From positions 1 through 48,316 of IMG/VR virus record IMGVR_UViG_3300024344_002083: DNA of 48,316 nt. One strand, written 5' to 3'. Below are positions 22,476-30,369 of the stretch, piece after piece. The stretch comes from a virus. The position numbers were made by a program, and so were the translations under genes. The notes under the pieces were generated by a model. That model did not search any database, had not been told where the DNA came from, and saw only the letters and a program-made list of their open reading frames with translations. Numbering within the stretch: position 1 is the stretch's first letter; every line of letters starts with the position of its first letter.

Positions 22476-23469
22476 TCTTGGAACATTAGAGTTCTGTCAG
22501 CAAAAATACTTTTTGCAGTATAACCTTTCGTTTAAAGACAAGACCAATCCAAAAGCCTTAATGGGTACGATTACCCATAAGGTGATGCAGACTCTTGGAG
22601 ACAAGAAAGTTGCAATGAACAAAGGTCTTGAAATCGTAGAAGATGAAGAAACAGGAAGGAATCTAACGCTAGAAGAATGTGACGACCTTGAACTTCTCAA
22701 CAATATAGCGTTTGACTATTACACTAACGCCTTTCCAGAAGTAAAGATTGGTGACAAAGAAAGAAGGCAATGCCTTCGCTGGGCTGAAAAAGCGGTAGCT
22801 TTTAAGGATGGGATGCTAGATCCTAGAAACCAAGATGTATTCGCTACTGAACTCTTTTTTGATTTTGAAATAAAGAAACCTTGGGCTAAATATAAATATG
22901 AGTTTGAAGACCAAACAATCGAAGGTTATTTATCTATCAAGGGAACTGTTGACCTTATATTAGATCAGGGTAATGGCTTCTTTGAAATACTTGATTATAA
23001 AACTGGAAAGAGAATAGATTGGGCAACAGGCGAAGAAAAAACTTACGAGAAGTTACAAAAGGATACACAATTATTACTTTACTATTACGCTCTTAAAAAT
23101 ATGTATCCTGAAAGGGAATTTTCAGTAAGCATATACTATATAAACAGTGGAGGCTTATTCTCAATGGTCTTTGACGAAGAAGACTATCAATTAGCAGAGT
23201 CTATCCTTCGTAAAAAATTTGAACAAATAAGAAGCATACAGCAGCCAAGACTATTATCAAACGAACATGCTCATTGGAAGTGTCAAAAGCTATGCCTATT
23301 TAGTAGCGAGTATGAAGATAGCGGAAAAAGTATATGCCAACATATACGAGACGAAGTCAAAGAAAAGGGTGTAGTCAAAGTAGTTGAAGAATACGGCAAA
23401 ATTGATAAGATCGCCACGTATGGAGATGGCGGCGGAAGATTGGCAGACGATAGCGATAGCAAAAAATGA
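22447..23469 (+). CDS. RecB/Cas4-like PD-(D/E)XK exonuclease
   Basis: The 340 residues start with the RecB-type SSLGTLEFCQQKYFLQY, then the nuclease core GTVDLILD (Asp near 170) and FFEILDYKTGK (ExxDYK), and QLLLYYYAL. Four Cys, C17, C279, C283 and C297, are placed as in the iron-sulfur Cas4/AddB/Exo5 nucleases: one near the N-terminus and three near the end. The spacing is looser than in classical Cas4. It probably digests DNA ends for recombination or repair. It is coupled to the polymerase gene by ATGA at its end. Confidence 0.85.
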   Translation: MIVCYHRSSSLGTLEFCQQKYFLQYNLSFKDKTNPKALMGTITHKVMQTLGDKKVAMNKGLEIVEDEETGRNLTLEECDDLELLNNIAFDYYTNAFPEVKIGDKERRQCLRWAEKAVAFKDGMLDPRNQDVFATELFFDFEIKKPWAKYKYEFEDQTIEGYLSIKGTVDLILDQGNGFFEILDYKTGKRIDWATGEEKTYEKLQKDTQLLLYYYALKNMYPEREFSVSIYYINSGGLFSMVFDEEDYQLAESILRKKFEQIRSIQQPRLLSNEHAHWKCQKLCLFSSEYEDSGKSICQHIRDEVKEKGVVKVVEEYGKIDKIATYGDGGGRLADDSDSKK

Positions 23470-25388
23470 ATTGGACACCTTTACACCTGCATAGCCATTA
23501 CAGCCTCCTAGATGGCCTCTCAAAGCCTTCTCAGATAGCTTCTCGGTGTGCGAGCCTTGGTTTTGAATCTTGCGCTCTGACGGATCACGGGACGATCTCT
23601 GGCGCTGTTGCATTTTCTAAAGCAATGAGGCAAAAGAATATCAAACCAATACTCGGTTGTGAGTTCTACCTAAGCCAGCAAGATTGCACAGTTAAGTCTG
23701 AAGAAAATAGAAAACTAAGTCATCTTTGTGTTATTGCAAAGAATAAGAAAGGTTGGGGTCAGCTCATACAGGCGACTTCAAGAAGTAATGACGAAGAAAA
23801 TTTTTATTATAAGCCTCGTCTTGATCTTGATACTCTAGGTCAATATACAGATGGAAACTTGATAGCTTTTAGCGGTCATCTTGGAAGTGATTTAGCAAAT
23901 GTGATTTTCACTGATATTAAATCTGGTTATCGGGCTACAACTTTAGATGAGTTCAAAAGGTATGCTCATGCTGACTGGCCTGAGAGGGTTTCCAAGTTAG
24001 CTCATAGGTATCGAGATATATTTGGTAAAGATAATTTCTTTCTTGAAGTGCAATCAATAGATCAAGAGAATTCCATTGCGGCTAAGATGGTCGCTGAGGG
24101 AATGAGATACGTAGCGAATAAATATGACTTTAGAACTGTAGCTACCGCTGATTCTCACTATCCTGAACAAAAAGACGCAGGAGATCAGCTTCTACTTCTC
24201 TGCTCAGCGATGAGAACAACTCTTAGGGGCGTGAAAAAGAAAATTCAAGCCAATGAAGATGTGGCATTTTCTGGCTTTATGAAATCAACAAATTTTCACA
24301 TTCCAACATTAGAAGAAATACAATCAGTCAATTCGTCGAAAGAGATTGACACTTCTATGGAAATAGCGAGCATGTGCGAAGACTACGACATACTCGGCCA
24401 ACCTATGCTTCCAGAATTTGAATGTCCTGAGAGTAAATCAGAAGAAGACCATTTAAGGCAACTATGCCGTGACGGTTGGCGTGATAAGCTGTCTGGAATT
24501 TTGACAGAAAATCAAAAGCAAGAATACACTGAAAGAATTAAGAAAGAACTTGATGTCATAAGCGGCGCCAAACTGTCTGGCTACTTCCTTATTGTTAGAG
24601 ATATAGTCAACAGTGTCAGATCTAAAAATCATATACCCGGTCCGGGAAGAGGTTCTGCTGCTGGATGCTTAGTTTCTTATCTTGTTGGTATTACACAATT
24701 AGACCCTATTAGATACGGTTTAATCTTTGAACGTTTCTATAACGCAGGAAGAAATACAGGTGGATATGTGTCACTTCCAGATATTGATATTGACGTTCCA
24801 GCTACTAAACGAGACGAAACTATAGACTATATTAGAACCAAATATGGAAATGATCGTGTTGGTCAAATGGTTACGTTTGGAAGGCTTCAAGGTAGAAGCG
24901 CGTTAAAAGAAGTTCTTAGAATGAATGATGCTTGTAGTTATGACGAAATGAACGCTATTACCAAGAGTCTTCCTCATGAACATGAAGTATCTGATCAATT
25001 AGCTGAAATGGATGAACCGTCTGTAATTCAATGGACGTTGATGAATCAGCCGGATTCACTCAAGGATTATTGCCGATTAAATGACGATGGCAATCTTGAA
25101 GGCGACTATGCCAAATTATTCGCGCAGGCCATGCGTATAGAAGGTACATTTAAATCACAAGGAAAACACGCTGCTGGAGTCGTGATCTCTTCCCACAAAC
25201 TAGATGAAGTTTGCCCAATGGTTAGAGATAAGAAAGGCGCTGAGAAGATAGCAGGGCTTGAAATGAACGACCTAGAAGCAATGGGGCATGTAAAGTTTGA
25301 CATTTTAGGAATTTCCCTAATGGACAAAATCATGGGGATCAGAGATAAATTGGAGGAGGACGATGACCAAGAAAACTTGGAAAGATAA
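23466..25388 (+). CDS. dnaE: DNA polymerase III alpha subunit, N-terminal part (PHP and palm)
   Basis: The 640 residues start with a PHP domain having intact metal motifs (HLHSHYS with His7 and His9, LTDHG near 39-42), continue to the thumb and palm: GPGRGSAAGCLVSYL, PDIDIDV with catalytic Asp439 and Asp441, and VKFDILG with Asp612, matching E. coli D401, D403 and D555. The protein then ends 28 residues after Asp612, before the region that continues with VFQLES in bacterial DnaE. That continuation is encoded at 26242. The PHP may have phosphatase or proofreading-associated activity, since its ligands look kept. No intein-like end is present. Confidence 0.93.
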   Translation: MNWTPLHLHSHYSLLDGLSKPSQIASRCASLGFESCALTDHGTISGAVAFSKAMRQKNIKPILGCEFYLSQQDCTVKSEENRKLSHLCVIAKNKKGWGQLIQATSRSNDEENFYYKPRLDLDTLGQYTDGNLIAFSGHLGSDLANVIFTDIKSGYRATTLDEFKRYAHADWPERVSKLAHRYRDIFGKDNFFLEVQSIDQENSIAAKMVAEGMRYVANKYDFRTVATADSHYPEQKDAGDQLLLLCSAMRTTLRGVKKKIQANEDVAFSGFMKSTNFHIPTLEEIQSVNSSKEIDTSMEIASMCEDYDILGQPMLPEFECPESKSEEDHLRQLCRDGWRDKLSGILTENQKQEYTERIKKELDVISGAKLSGYFLIVRDIVNSVRSKNHIPGPGRGSAAGCLVSYLVGITQLDPIRYGLIFERFYNAGRNTGGYVSLPDIDIDVPATKRDETIDYIRTKYGNDRVGQMVTFGRLQGRSALKEVLRMNDACSYDEMNAITKSLPHEHEVSDQLAEMDEPSVIQWTLMNQPDSLKDYCRLNDDGNLEGDYAKLFAQAMRIEGTFKSQGKHAAGVVISSHKLDEVCPMVRDKKGAEKIAGLEMNDLEAMGHVKFDILGISLMDKIMGIRDKLEEDDDQENLER

Positions 25389-25581
25389 AATTCGGGACAA
25401 AATTCAAAACGGAAGGTACGAAGAATACAAAGGTCTTTCCATTTGCAAAATAAATGATTTCTACCAGCCAATGAACCGGAAGGTAAGATACCAAGTCCAC
25501 TCATATCGTTTCAGCGGACTTTTTGAAGATATTGAAGAAGCATTGGATAAATTTTTTGAGATTAAGAGGAAAATAAGATGA
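25363..25581 (+). CDS. Small basic ORF between the polymerase halves
   Basis: The 72 residues (MTKKTWKDKIRDKIQNGRY at the start) are basic and mixed alpha/beta (VRYQVHSYRFSGLFEDI), with no Cys or known motif. It overlaps the end of the polymerase N-part by 26 bases and the exonuclease start by four (ATGA). It could be a docking factor for the split polymerase, or unrelated and only lodged there. Confidence 0.5.
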   Translation: MTKKTWKDKIRDKIQNGRYEEYKGLSICKINDFYQPMNRKVRYQVHSYRFSGLFEDIEEALDKFFEIKRKIR

Positions 25582-26258
25582 ATTACAAAGACATTATTGT
25601 TTTTGATTTTGAAACAGGTTCTAGGAATCCGCACAAGACACAACCAGTCCAGATCGCAGCTGTAGCGATTCACGGAAGAAAGCTAACCATTCAGCCTGAT
25701 GGAGAGTTTAATAGCCTTATTAGGCCGGTGTTGGACGATGAAGAGGCCATAAAGCTAGGACTAGATCCTATTGAAGACGAAGCCTTGGCTGTAAATGGAA
25801 AGACTAGAGAAGAGCTTGCTAAAGCCCCTCAACCAAAAGTGGTTTGGGATAAGTTTGCGAACTTTGTAAACAGATACAATTTCAAAAAAACACCTTATTA
25901 TGCCCCAATCGCCGCTGGGTACAACATAATTGGCTTTGATCTGCCGATAGTACAAAGGATGTGTGAAAAATATGGGCCGGTTGACAAGAAAACTGGTCAG
26001 CAAACACTCTTTAATAAAATTCACAAAGTTGATATGCTTGATATTGTTTGGATGTGGATGGAGAATAATGCCGATGTTAAATCTTTGAGCATGGATTCGA
26101 TGCGTGATTTACTAGGCATGTCTAAAGAAAATGCGCATGACGCTTTGCAGGACGTTAAGGATACAGCTTTGATGATGATATCCTTCATGAAGTTCCACCG
26201 AAAAATTGCACCAAAAGTAAAATTTGAGAAAGCCTTTGCAGATGGCCGAGACTTTTAA
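25578..26258 (+). CDS. DEDDh 3'-5' exonuclease, proofreading-subunit-like
   Basis: The 226 residues have the DnaQ-family motifs: ExoI FDFETG (Asp10, Glu12), ExoII GYNIIGFDLPIV, and ExoIII HDALQDVKD (His187, Asp192), which makes it DEDDh. Length is near bacterial epsilon (about 240) but shorter at the C-terminus, and the usual clamp-binding motif is not obvious. It probably proofreads for the polymerase encoded on both sides. It overlaps the small ORF by four bases and the polymerase C-part by 17, a layout that suggests coordinated translation of all four genes. Confidence 0.9.
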   Translation: MNYKDIIVFDFETGSRNPHKTQPVQIAAVAIHGRKLTIQPDGEFNSLIRPVLDDEEAIKLGLDPIEDEALAVNGKTREELAKAPQPKVVWDKFANFVNRYNFKKTPYYAPIAAGYNIIGFDLPIVQRMCEKYGPVDKKTGQQTLFNKIHKVDMLDIVWMWMENNADVKSLSMDSMRDLLGMSKENAHDALQDVKDTALMMISFMKFHRKIAPKVKFEKAFADGRDF

Positions 26259-27834
26259 TTTAATTGAAGATGATAGCTTCGCTGACCAAGCCACTTGGGA
26301 CTTAATATGCTCAGGAAAAACTAAAGGTGTTTTCCAACTGGAAAGCAACTTGGGTAAATCTTGGGCAAAAAGAGTCAAGCCAAGAGACATCGAAGAACTA
26401 GCAGCCCTACTATCAATAATAAGACCCGGAACATTGAAAGCTATACAAGATGGCAAGTCAATGACCCAAAGGTTTGTTGACAGGAAAAATGGGTCTGAAA
26501 AGATTACTTATCCACACTCATCTTTAGAGCCTATACTCAAAACAACCCAAGGGGTTCTTGTGTATCAAGAACAGTCTATGCAGATTGCTCAAATGCTTGC
26601 TGGTTTTGATCTTCAAGAGGCAGATAATCTTCGTAAAGCAATCGGTAAGAAAAAAGCCGACCTAATGGCAAAAGTCAAAAAGGCATTTCTAGCTGGGGCT
26701 ATTAAAGAGGGGATTGTTGATAAAGACACTGCTGAGGAAATCTTCAGTTGGATTGAGAAGTCCAGTCGTTACGCATTTAACAAATCTCATGCGGTCTCGT
26801 ATGCAGTATGTGCTTATTGGAGCGCTTTTTGCAAGGCTCATCATCAACTGGAATTTTACTGTAATTATTTGATCTATTCTTCAGGCAAGCCAGACCCTCA
26901 CCAAGAAGTCAGAGAGCTTGTCAACGACGCAAAGAATAACGAAATCTATATCAGTCCTCCATCAATAAAGAGCTTGAATGTTAAGACTGACATAATTGAT
27001 GGTCGTATCCACTTCGGTATGTCTAATGTTAAGTCTATTGGCGTAAAGCATATAGAAAAATTCAAATCAGTAATCAAAGAAGTGGAAGAGAAGATAAACA
27101 AGCCGTTTATTGAATGGTCTTGGTATGATTTTTTGGTCTTGGCTTCGCAAAAGGTCAATAGGCCGGTGGTGATCGCTTTATGCTCGATTGGATTCTTTTC
27201 GCATTTGCCGGAGACTAGAACAGAAATGTTGGACAGGTTCCATACTTGGAGTCAACTTACTAAAAAAGAACAAGAATGGGCGGTCGAAAACCATTCCAAA
27301 TTTACTTGTATTGAAAAGATATTAAGCAAAATGGTTCCCGTCAAAAAAGAAGGCGGAGCTACGTTCAATAAAAAACGCTCTGACATGCTGCGTGATCTTT
27401 TGAATGAAATGCAGAATCCATCAAGTCCAATGTCTGACTCTAGGCGGTGGGTTATACAAGAAGAAGAAAGGTACTTAGGAGTAGCTTTAACATACTCTAG
27501 GATTGAAGCCTGTAACACGAACCTAGCCAATACTACGATTAAAGAGTTTTTAGATGGCAAACGAGGCGACATTAAGATGGCTGTGACTATTTCTGATGTT
27601 AAGAAGTGGGTAACTAAAAACGGCAAGATGAAAGGTTCTGAAATGGCGTTTCTTTGTGTAGAAGACACCACTGGAACTTTAGACACAGTAACCGTATTTT
27701 CTCAACAGTGGGAAGAAAACAAAGGCATACTATATACTGGTAATAATGTTATAATTTCTGGTACATCATCAAAAGACAAAAGACGACAAATTGACGATGG
27801 CTTCATTGTCAATAGTGTCATAGAATTAAGTTGA
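26242..27834 (+). CDS. dnaE: DNA polymerase III alpha subunit, C-terminal part (fingers to OB fold)
   Basis: Start at ATG 26242 is preferred to TTG 26224. The 530 residues resume bacterial DnaE after the palm: GVFQLES, LSIIRPGTLKA, ILKTTQGVLVYQEQSMQIAQ, AIGKKKADLMAK and YAFNKSHAVSYA, then the little finger and a C-terminal OB-like part (GSEMAFLCVEDTTGTLDTV). No catalytic Asp lies in this half; all three are in the upstream gene. 640 plus 530 residues is close to the 1160 of E. coli DnaE. It must assemble with the N-part, probably without covalent joining. Confidence 0.93.
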   Translation: MAETFNLIEDDSFADQATWDLICSGKTKGVFQLESNLGKSWAKRVKPRDIEELAALLSIIRPGTLKAIQDGKSMTQRFVDRKNGSEKITYPHSSLEPILKTTQGVLVYQEQSMQIAQMLAGFDLQEADNLRKAIGKKKADLMAKVKKAFLAGAIKEGIVDKDTAEEIFSWIEKSSRYAFNKSHAVSYAVCAYWSAFCKAHHQLEFYCNYLIYSSGKPDPHQEVRELVNDAKNNEIYISPPSIKSLNVKTDIIDGRIHFGMSNVKSIGVKHIEKFKSVIKEVEEKINKPFIEWSWYDFLVLASQKVNRPVVIALCSIGFFSHLPETRTEMLDRFHTWSQLTKKEQEWAVENHSKFTCIEKILSKMVPVKKEGGATFNKKRSDMLRDLLNEMQNPSSPMSDSRRWVIQEEERYLGVALTYSRIEACNTNLANTTIKEFLDGKRGDIKMAVTISDVKKWVTKNGKMKGSEMAFLCVEDTTGTLDTVTVFSQQWEENKGILYTGNNVIISGTSSKDKRRQIDDGFIVNSVIELS

Positions 27835-27859
27835 CGAAAATCAAAAAGAGCAGTATGAT
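27831..27859 (+). promoter_or_regulatory. Sigma-70-like promoter for ssb
   Basis: TTGACG (27831-27836) and TATGAT (27854-27859) are 17 bases apart, each one base off the consensus. The -35 box includes the polymerase stop codon. A transcript would start near 27866, 26 bases before the ssb ATG at 27892; AGAGGGAAAGC gives the ribosome site. It would let the host or early polymerase make SSB separately from the upstream operon. Confidence 0.7.
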
Positions 27860-27891
27860 ATTTGTATCGTATTGCAATTTAGAGGGAAAGC

Positions 27892-28248
27892 ATGAATACA
27901 ATTTCTAATTATTGCCGCTTCATAGGACGGTTAGTTCAAGACCCAAAGACTGTAAAATTCGATAACACAGAGCTTTGCACTTTTACGTTAGCTGTCACTG
28001 AGTATAGAAGAGAAAAAGATGGCAACAAAAAAAAGAATGTTAACTTTTTTGACTTTGAAGCATGGGATTCTGGCGGATCAACTATTCAAAAACACTGTAA
28101 CAAAGGTGACATAATTGATTTGGTAGCATCTGCTAGAAACAATTCTTGGACAGATAAGGATGGTAAAAAAAGATTCTCAACAAAATTCAGAGTTAAGGAA
28201 TTCAAACTCTTTGGAAATCAGCAAAAACAAGAAACTGAAAAAAGCTGA
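27892..28248 (+). CDS. ssb: Single-stranded DNA-binding protein
   Basis: The 118 residues form one OB fold of the bacterial SSB type: FIGRLVQDPKTVKF at the start, LCTFTLAVTEYRRE, NFFDFEAWDSGGSTIQKHCNKGDIIDLVASARNNSWTDKDG (quoted in parts: FFDFEAWDSG and KGDIIDLVASA), and STKFRVKEFKLFG. The acidic C-terminal DDDIPF-type tip of bacterial SSB is absent; the end is QQKQETEKS. It coats single-stranded DNA at the fork. It has its own promoter and overlaps a sigma-like gene. Confidence 0.88.
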   Translation: MNTISNYCRFIGRLVQDPKTVKFDNTELCTFTLAVTEYRREKDGNKKKNVNFFDFEAWDSGGSTIQKHCNKGDIIDLVASARNNSWTDKDGKKRFSTKFRVKEFKLFGNQQKQETEKS

Positions 28249-28738
28249 AAAAGAAAAACTAAAAACGCAAGAAGAGCTTGAAGAAGAGCTAGTTCATGAA
28301 AATTATGGATTAGTTGTGTCTCAGGCTCTTTCTTTTTTTTATAGCTCATACTTTGATGACTATATTCAAGCCGGTCTAATAGGGCTGCTCAAAGCCATAA
28401 GAAACTACAATAGCGATAAATCAAAGTTTAGCACCTTTGCAACAGTTTGTATACGCAACGAAATGGTGACTTTTGATAGAAAAATAAAAAAGAAAAGCTT
28501 TAACAATATAGTCTTTGACACAGAAAACATTGAAATCTTTGTAAAAGACAAAAACAAAGAACCTTTACCAAAAGACTGGCTTCCTAATTCACTTACAGAG
28601 GAAGACAGGTTTATAATAGAATTAAAGCTGCAAAATTATACTAACAAAGAAATATGTAGTTTTTTGAGTTGCTCAAAGTATGTACTTTCTAACAAGATAA
28701 AAAATATTTCAGCAAAAGTAAAAGAGCATAATAAATGA
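28211..28738 (+). CDS. Small sigma-70 family factor (regions 2 and 4)
   Basis: The start is uncertain: TTG 28211 has AAGGA upstream with an 11-base gap; ATG 28160 is possible but would overlap ssb by 89 bases. The product of about 175 residues shows region 2 (ELEEELVHENYGLVVSQAL, DDYIQAGLIGLLKAIRNY, FSTFATVCIRNEMVTF) and a shorter region 4-like end (LTEEDRFIIELKLQNYTNKE). Region 2 carries the polymerase and -10 contacts. It could direct a phage gene class, perhaps the following sugar cluster, whose first gene it overlaps by four bases. Confidence 0.8.
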   Translation: MEISKNKKLKKAEKEKLKTQEELEEELVHENYGLVVSQALSFFYSSYFDDYIQAGLIGLLKAIRNYNSDKSKFSTFATVCIRNEMVTFDRKIKKKSFNNIVFDTENIEIFVKDKNKEPLPKDWLPNSLTEEDRFIIELKLQNYTNKEICSFLSCSKYVLSNKIKNISAKVKEHNK

Positions 28739-30369
28739 GAAAGAAGAGAATACTTTTTTGCGGAGAGGCTACATATCTAAATACTGGATATGCTACCTAT
28801 GGTAGAGAAGTTCTCAAGAGACTTCATTCTACTGGCAAATATGAGATAGCAGAATTTGCTAGTTATGGTTCAGAAAAAGATCCTAGATGCTCTACCATTC
28901 CGTGGACTTTCTATGGCAATATGCCAGACCCTAACGACAAGGCTCAAATGGAAGAGTATGAGTCTATACCAACAAATCAATTTGGTGAATGGAGGTTTGA
29001 GGCTGTCTTGTTAGATTTCCTTCCTGATATTGTTTTTGACATCAGGGACTTTTGGATGTTTGACTACCAAAATAGGTCTCCATTTAGAAATTACTTTAAT
29101 TGGACTATTATGCCAACTGTTGATGCAGCTCCACAAAACGAGCAATGGCTGGATACTTTTATAAGTGCCGATGCTGTATTCAATTATTCAGATTGGGGTT
29201 GGGATGTAATAGACAAAGAGTCGAATGGAAAAATAAACTGTTTAGGATCAGCGCCTCCTTCTGCTGACTCTGCTTATCAACCAGTAGAGAACAAGGTCGA
29301 ACATAAAGAATCTATGGGATTCACAGAAGACACCAAGATAATTGGTACTGTGATGAGGAACCAAAGAAGAAAGCTGTTTCCAGATTTGTTTGAAGCGTTT
29401 AGAAAATTTCTAGACAACTCTGGAAGAACAGATGTTCTGCTTTATTGTCACACAAGTTATCCTGATTTGGGATGGGATATACCAAAACTGCTTTTGAAAC
29501 ATAAGCTTTCATCAAAAGTCTTGTTCACTTACGTTTGTAACAACTGCGGACATACTTTTCCGTCGTTCTTCTCAGACGCAAGAAGAAAATGTCCAAAATG
29601 CGGACAATTTGCAGCTGGCCTTTCAAGCGTGCAAAAGGGAGCATCTTACGAATACTTATCAAGCATAATGAACCTATTTGACTTGTACGTCCAATACGCA
29701 AATAGCGAAGGGTTCGGTCTTCCTCAAGTCGAAGCTGCGGCCTGTGGAGTTCCCGTGATGAGCGTTGACTACTCAGCCATGAGTAGTGTTGTAAGAAAGT
29801 TAGACGGCTTTCCAGTAAAGCCTAAAGCTCTTTACAACGAGGTTGAAACTGGTTGCAATAGAGCCGTTCCAGATAACGACCATGCGGCTGAACAAATGCA
29901 AAAGTTTTTTGACATGACGGATGCAGAGCAACAAACGTTGTCAAAAAATACTAGACTGAACTTTGAAAAATATTACCAGTGGGACAAGACTGCCAAAAAA
30001 TGGGAAGACTATTTTGATTCAGTAGAAATCAAACCTATTGAACAAACATGGAAGTCTCCCCCAAAAATACACCAGCCTTCGGCCACAATACCTCAAAACC
30101 TTTCGCCAGCACAATTTGCTAAGTGGCTTATAACAGATGTCTTAGGCGAGCCAGAAAGATTGAATACATATTTTGAGTCCAGACTGTTAAGAGACTTAAA
30201 TTATGGAATGTACATTCAAGGTACAGGAGAGATGTATTTGAACGAGGATTCTTATAAGTTTATAAAGCCCGTGTATGAAAAGTTTGAAAAGCAAGAAGCT
30301 TACAACATGATGGTAGGATTATGCAATCGGCGCAATCAATGGGAAGCAGCTAGGAGCAAACTTCAATGA
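28735..30369 (+). CDS. GT4-type glycosyltransferase with inserted zinc ribbon
   Basis: The 544 residues look like a GT-B glycosyltransferase: N-terminal CGEATYLNTGYATYGREVL, a middle KIIGTVMRNQRRKLF, and the GT4 donor site ANSEGFGLPQVEAAACGVPV. Between the expected strands at about 267-289 a zinc ribbon is inserted: VCNNCGHTF and CPKCGQF. A C-terminal part of about 110 residues (after residue 430) has no GT signature. It begins the long sugar cluster and is coupled at both ends. Donor and acceptor unknown. Confidence 0.8.
   Translation: MRKKRILFCGEATYLNTGYATYGREVLKRLHSTGKYEIAEFASYGSEKDPRCSTIPWTFYGNMPDPNDKAQMEEYESIPTNQFGEWRFEAVLLDFLPDIVFDIRDFWMFDYQNRSPFRNYFNWTIMPTVDAAPQNEQWLDTFISADAVFNYSDWGWDVIDKESNGKINCLGSAPPSADSAYQPVENKVEHKESMGFTEDTKIIGTVMRNQRRKLFPDLFEAFRKFLDNSGRTDVLLYCHTSYPDLGWDIPKLLLKHKLSSKVLFTYVCNNCGHTFPSFFSDARRKCPKCGQFAAGLSSVQKGASYEYLSSIMNLFDLYVQYANSEGFGLPQVEAAACGVPVMSVDYSAMSSVVRKLDGFPVKPKALYNEVETGCNRAVPDNDHAAEQMQKFFDMTDAEQQTLSKNTRLNFEKYYQWDKTAKKWEDYFDSVEIKPIEQTWKSPPKIHQPSATIPQNLSPAQFAKWLITDVLGEPERLNTYFESRLLRDLNYGMYIQGTGEMYLNEDSYKFIKPVYEKFEKQEAYNMMVGLCNRRNQWEAARSKLQ

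Noticed and set aside
25330-26260. Split intein at the polymerase break
   Set aside because: The N-part ends with an acidic polar tail and no Cys-led splice start, and the C-part begins MAETFNLIE without the His-Asn ending or a following Cys/Ser. The exonuclease in between has its own complete motifs.
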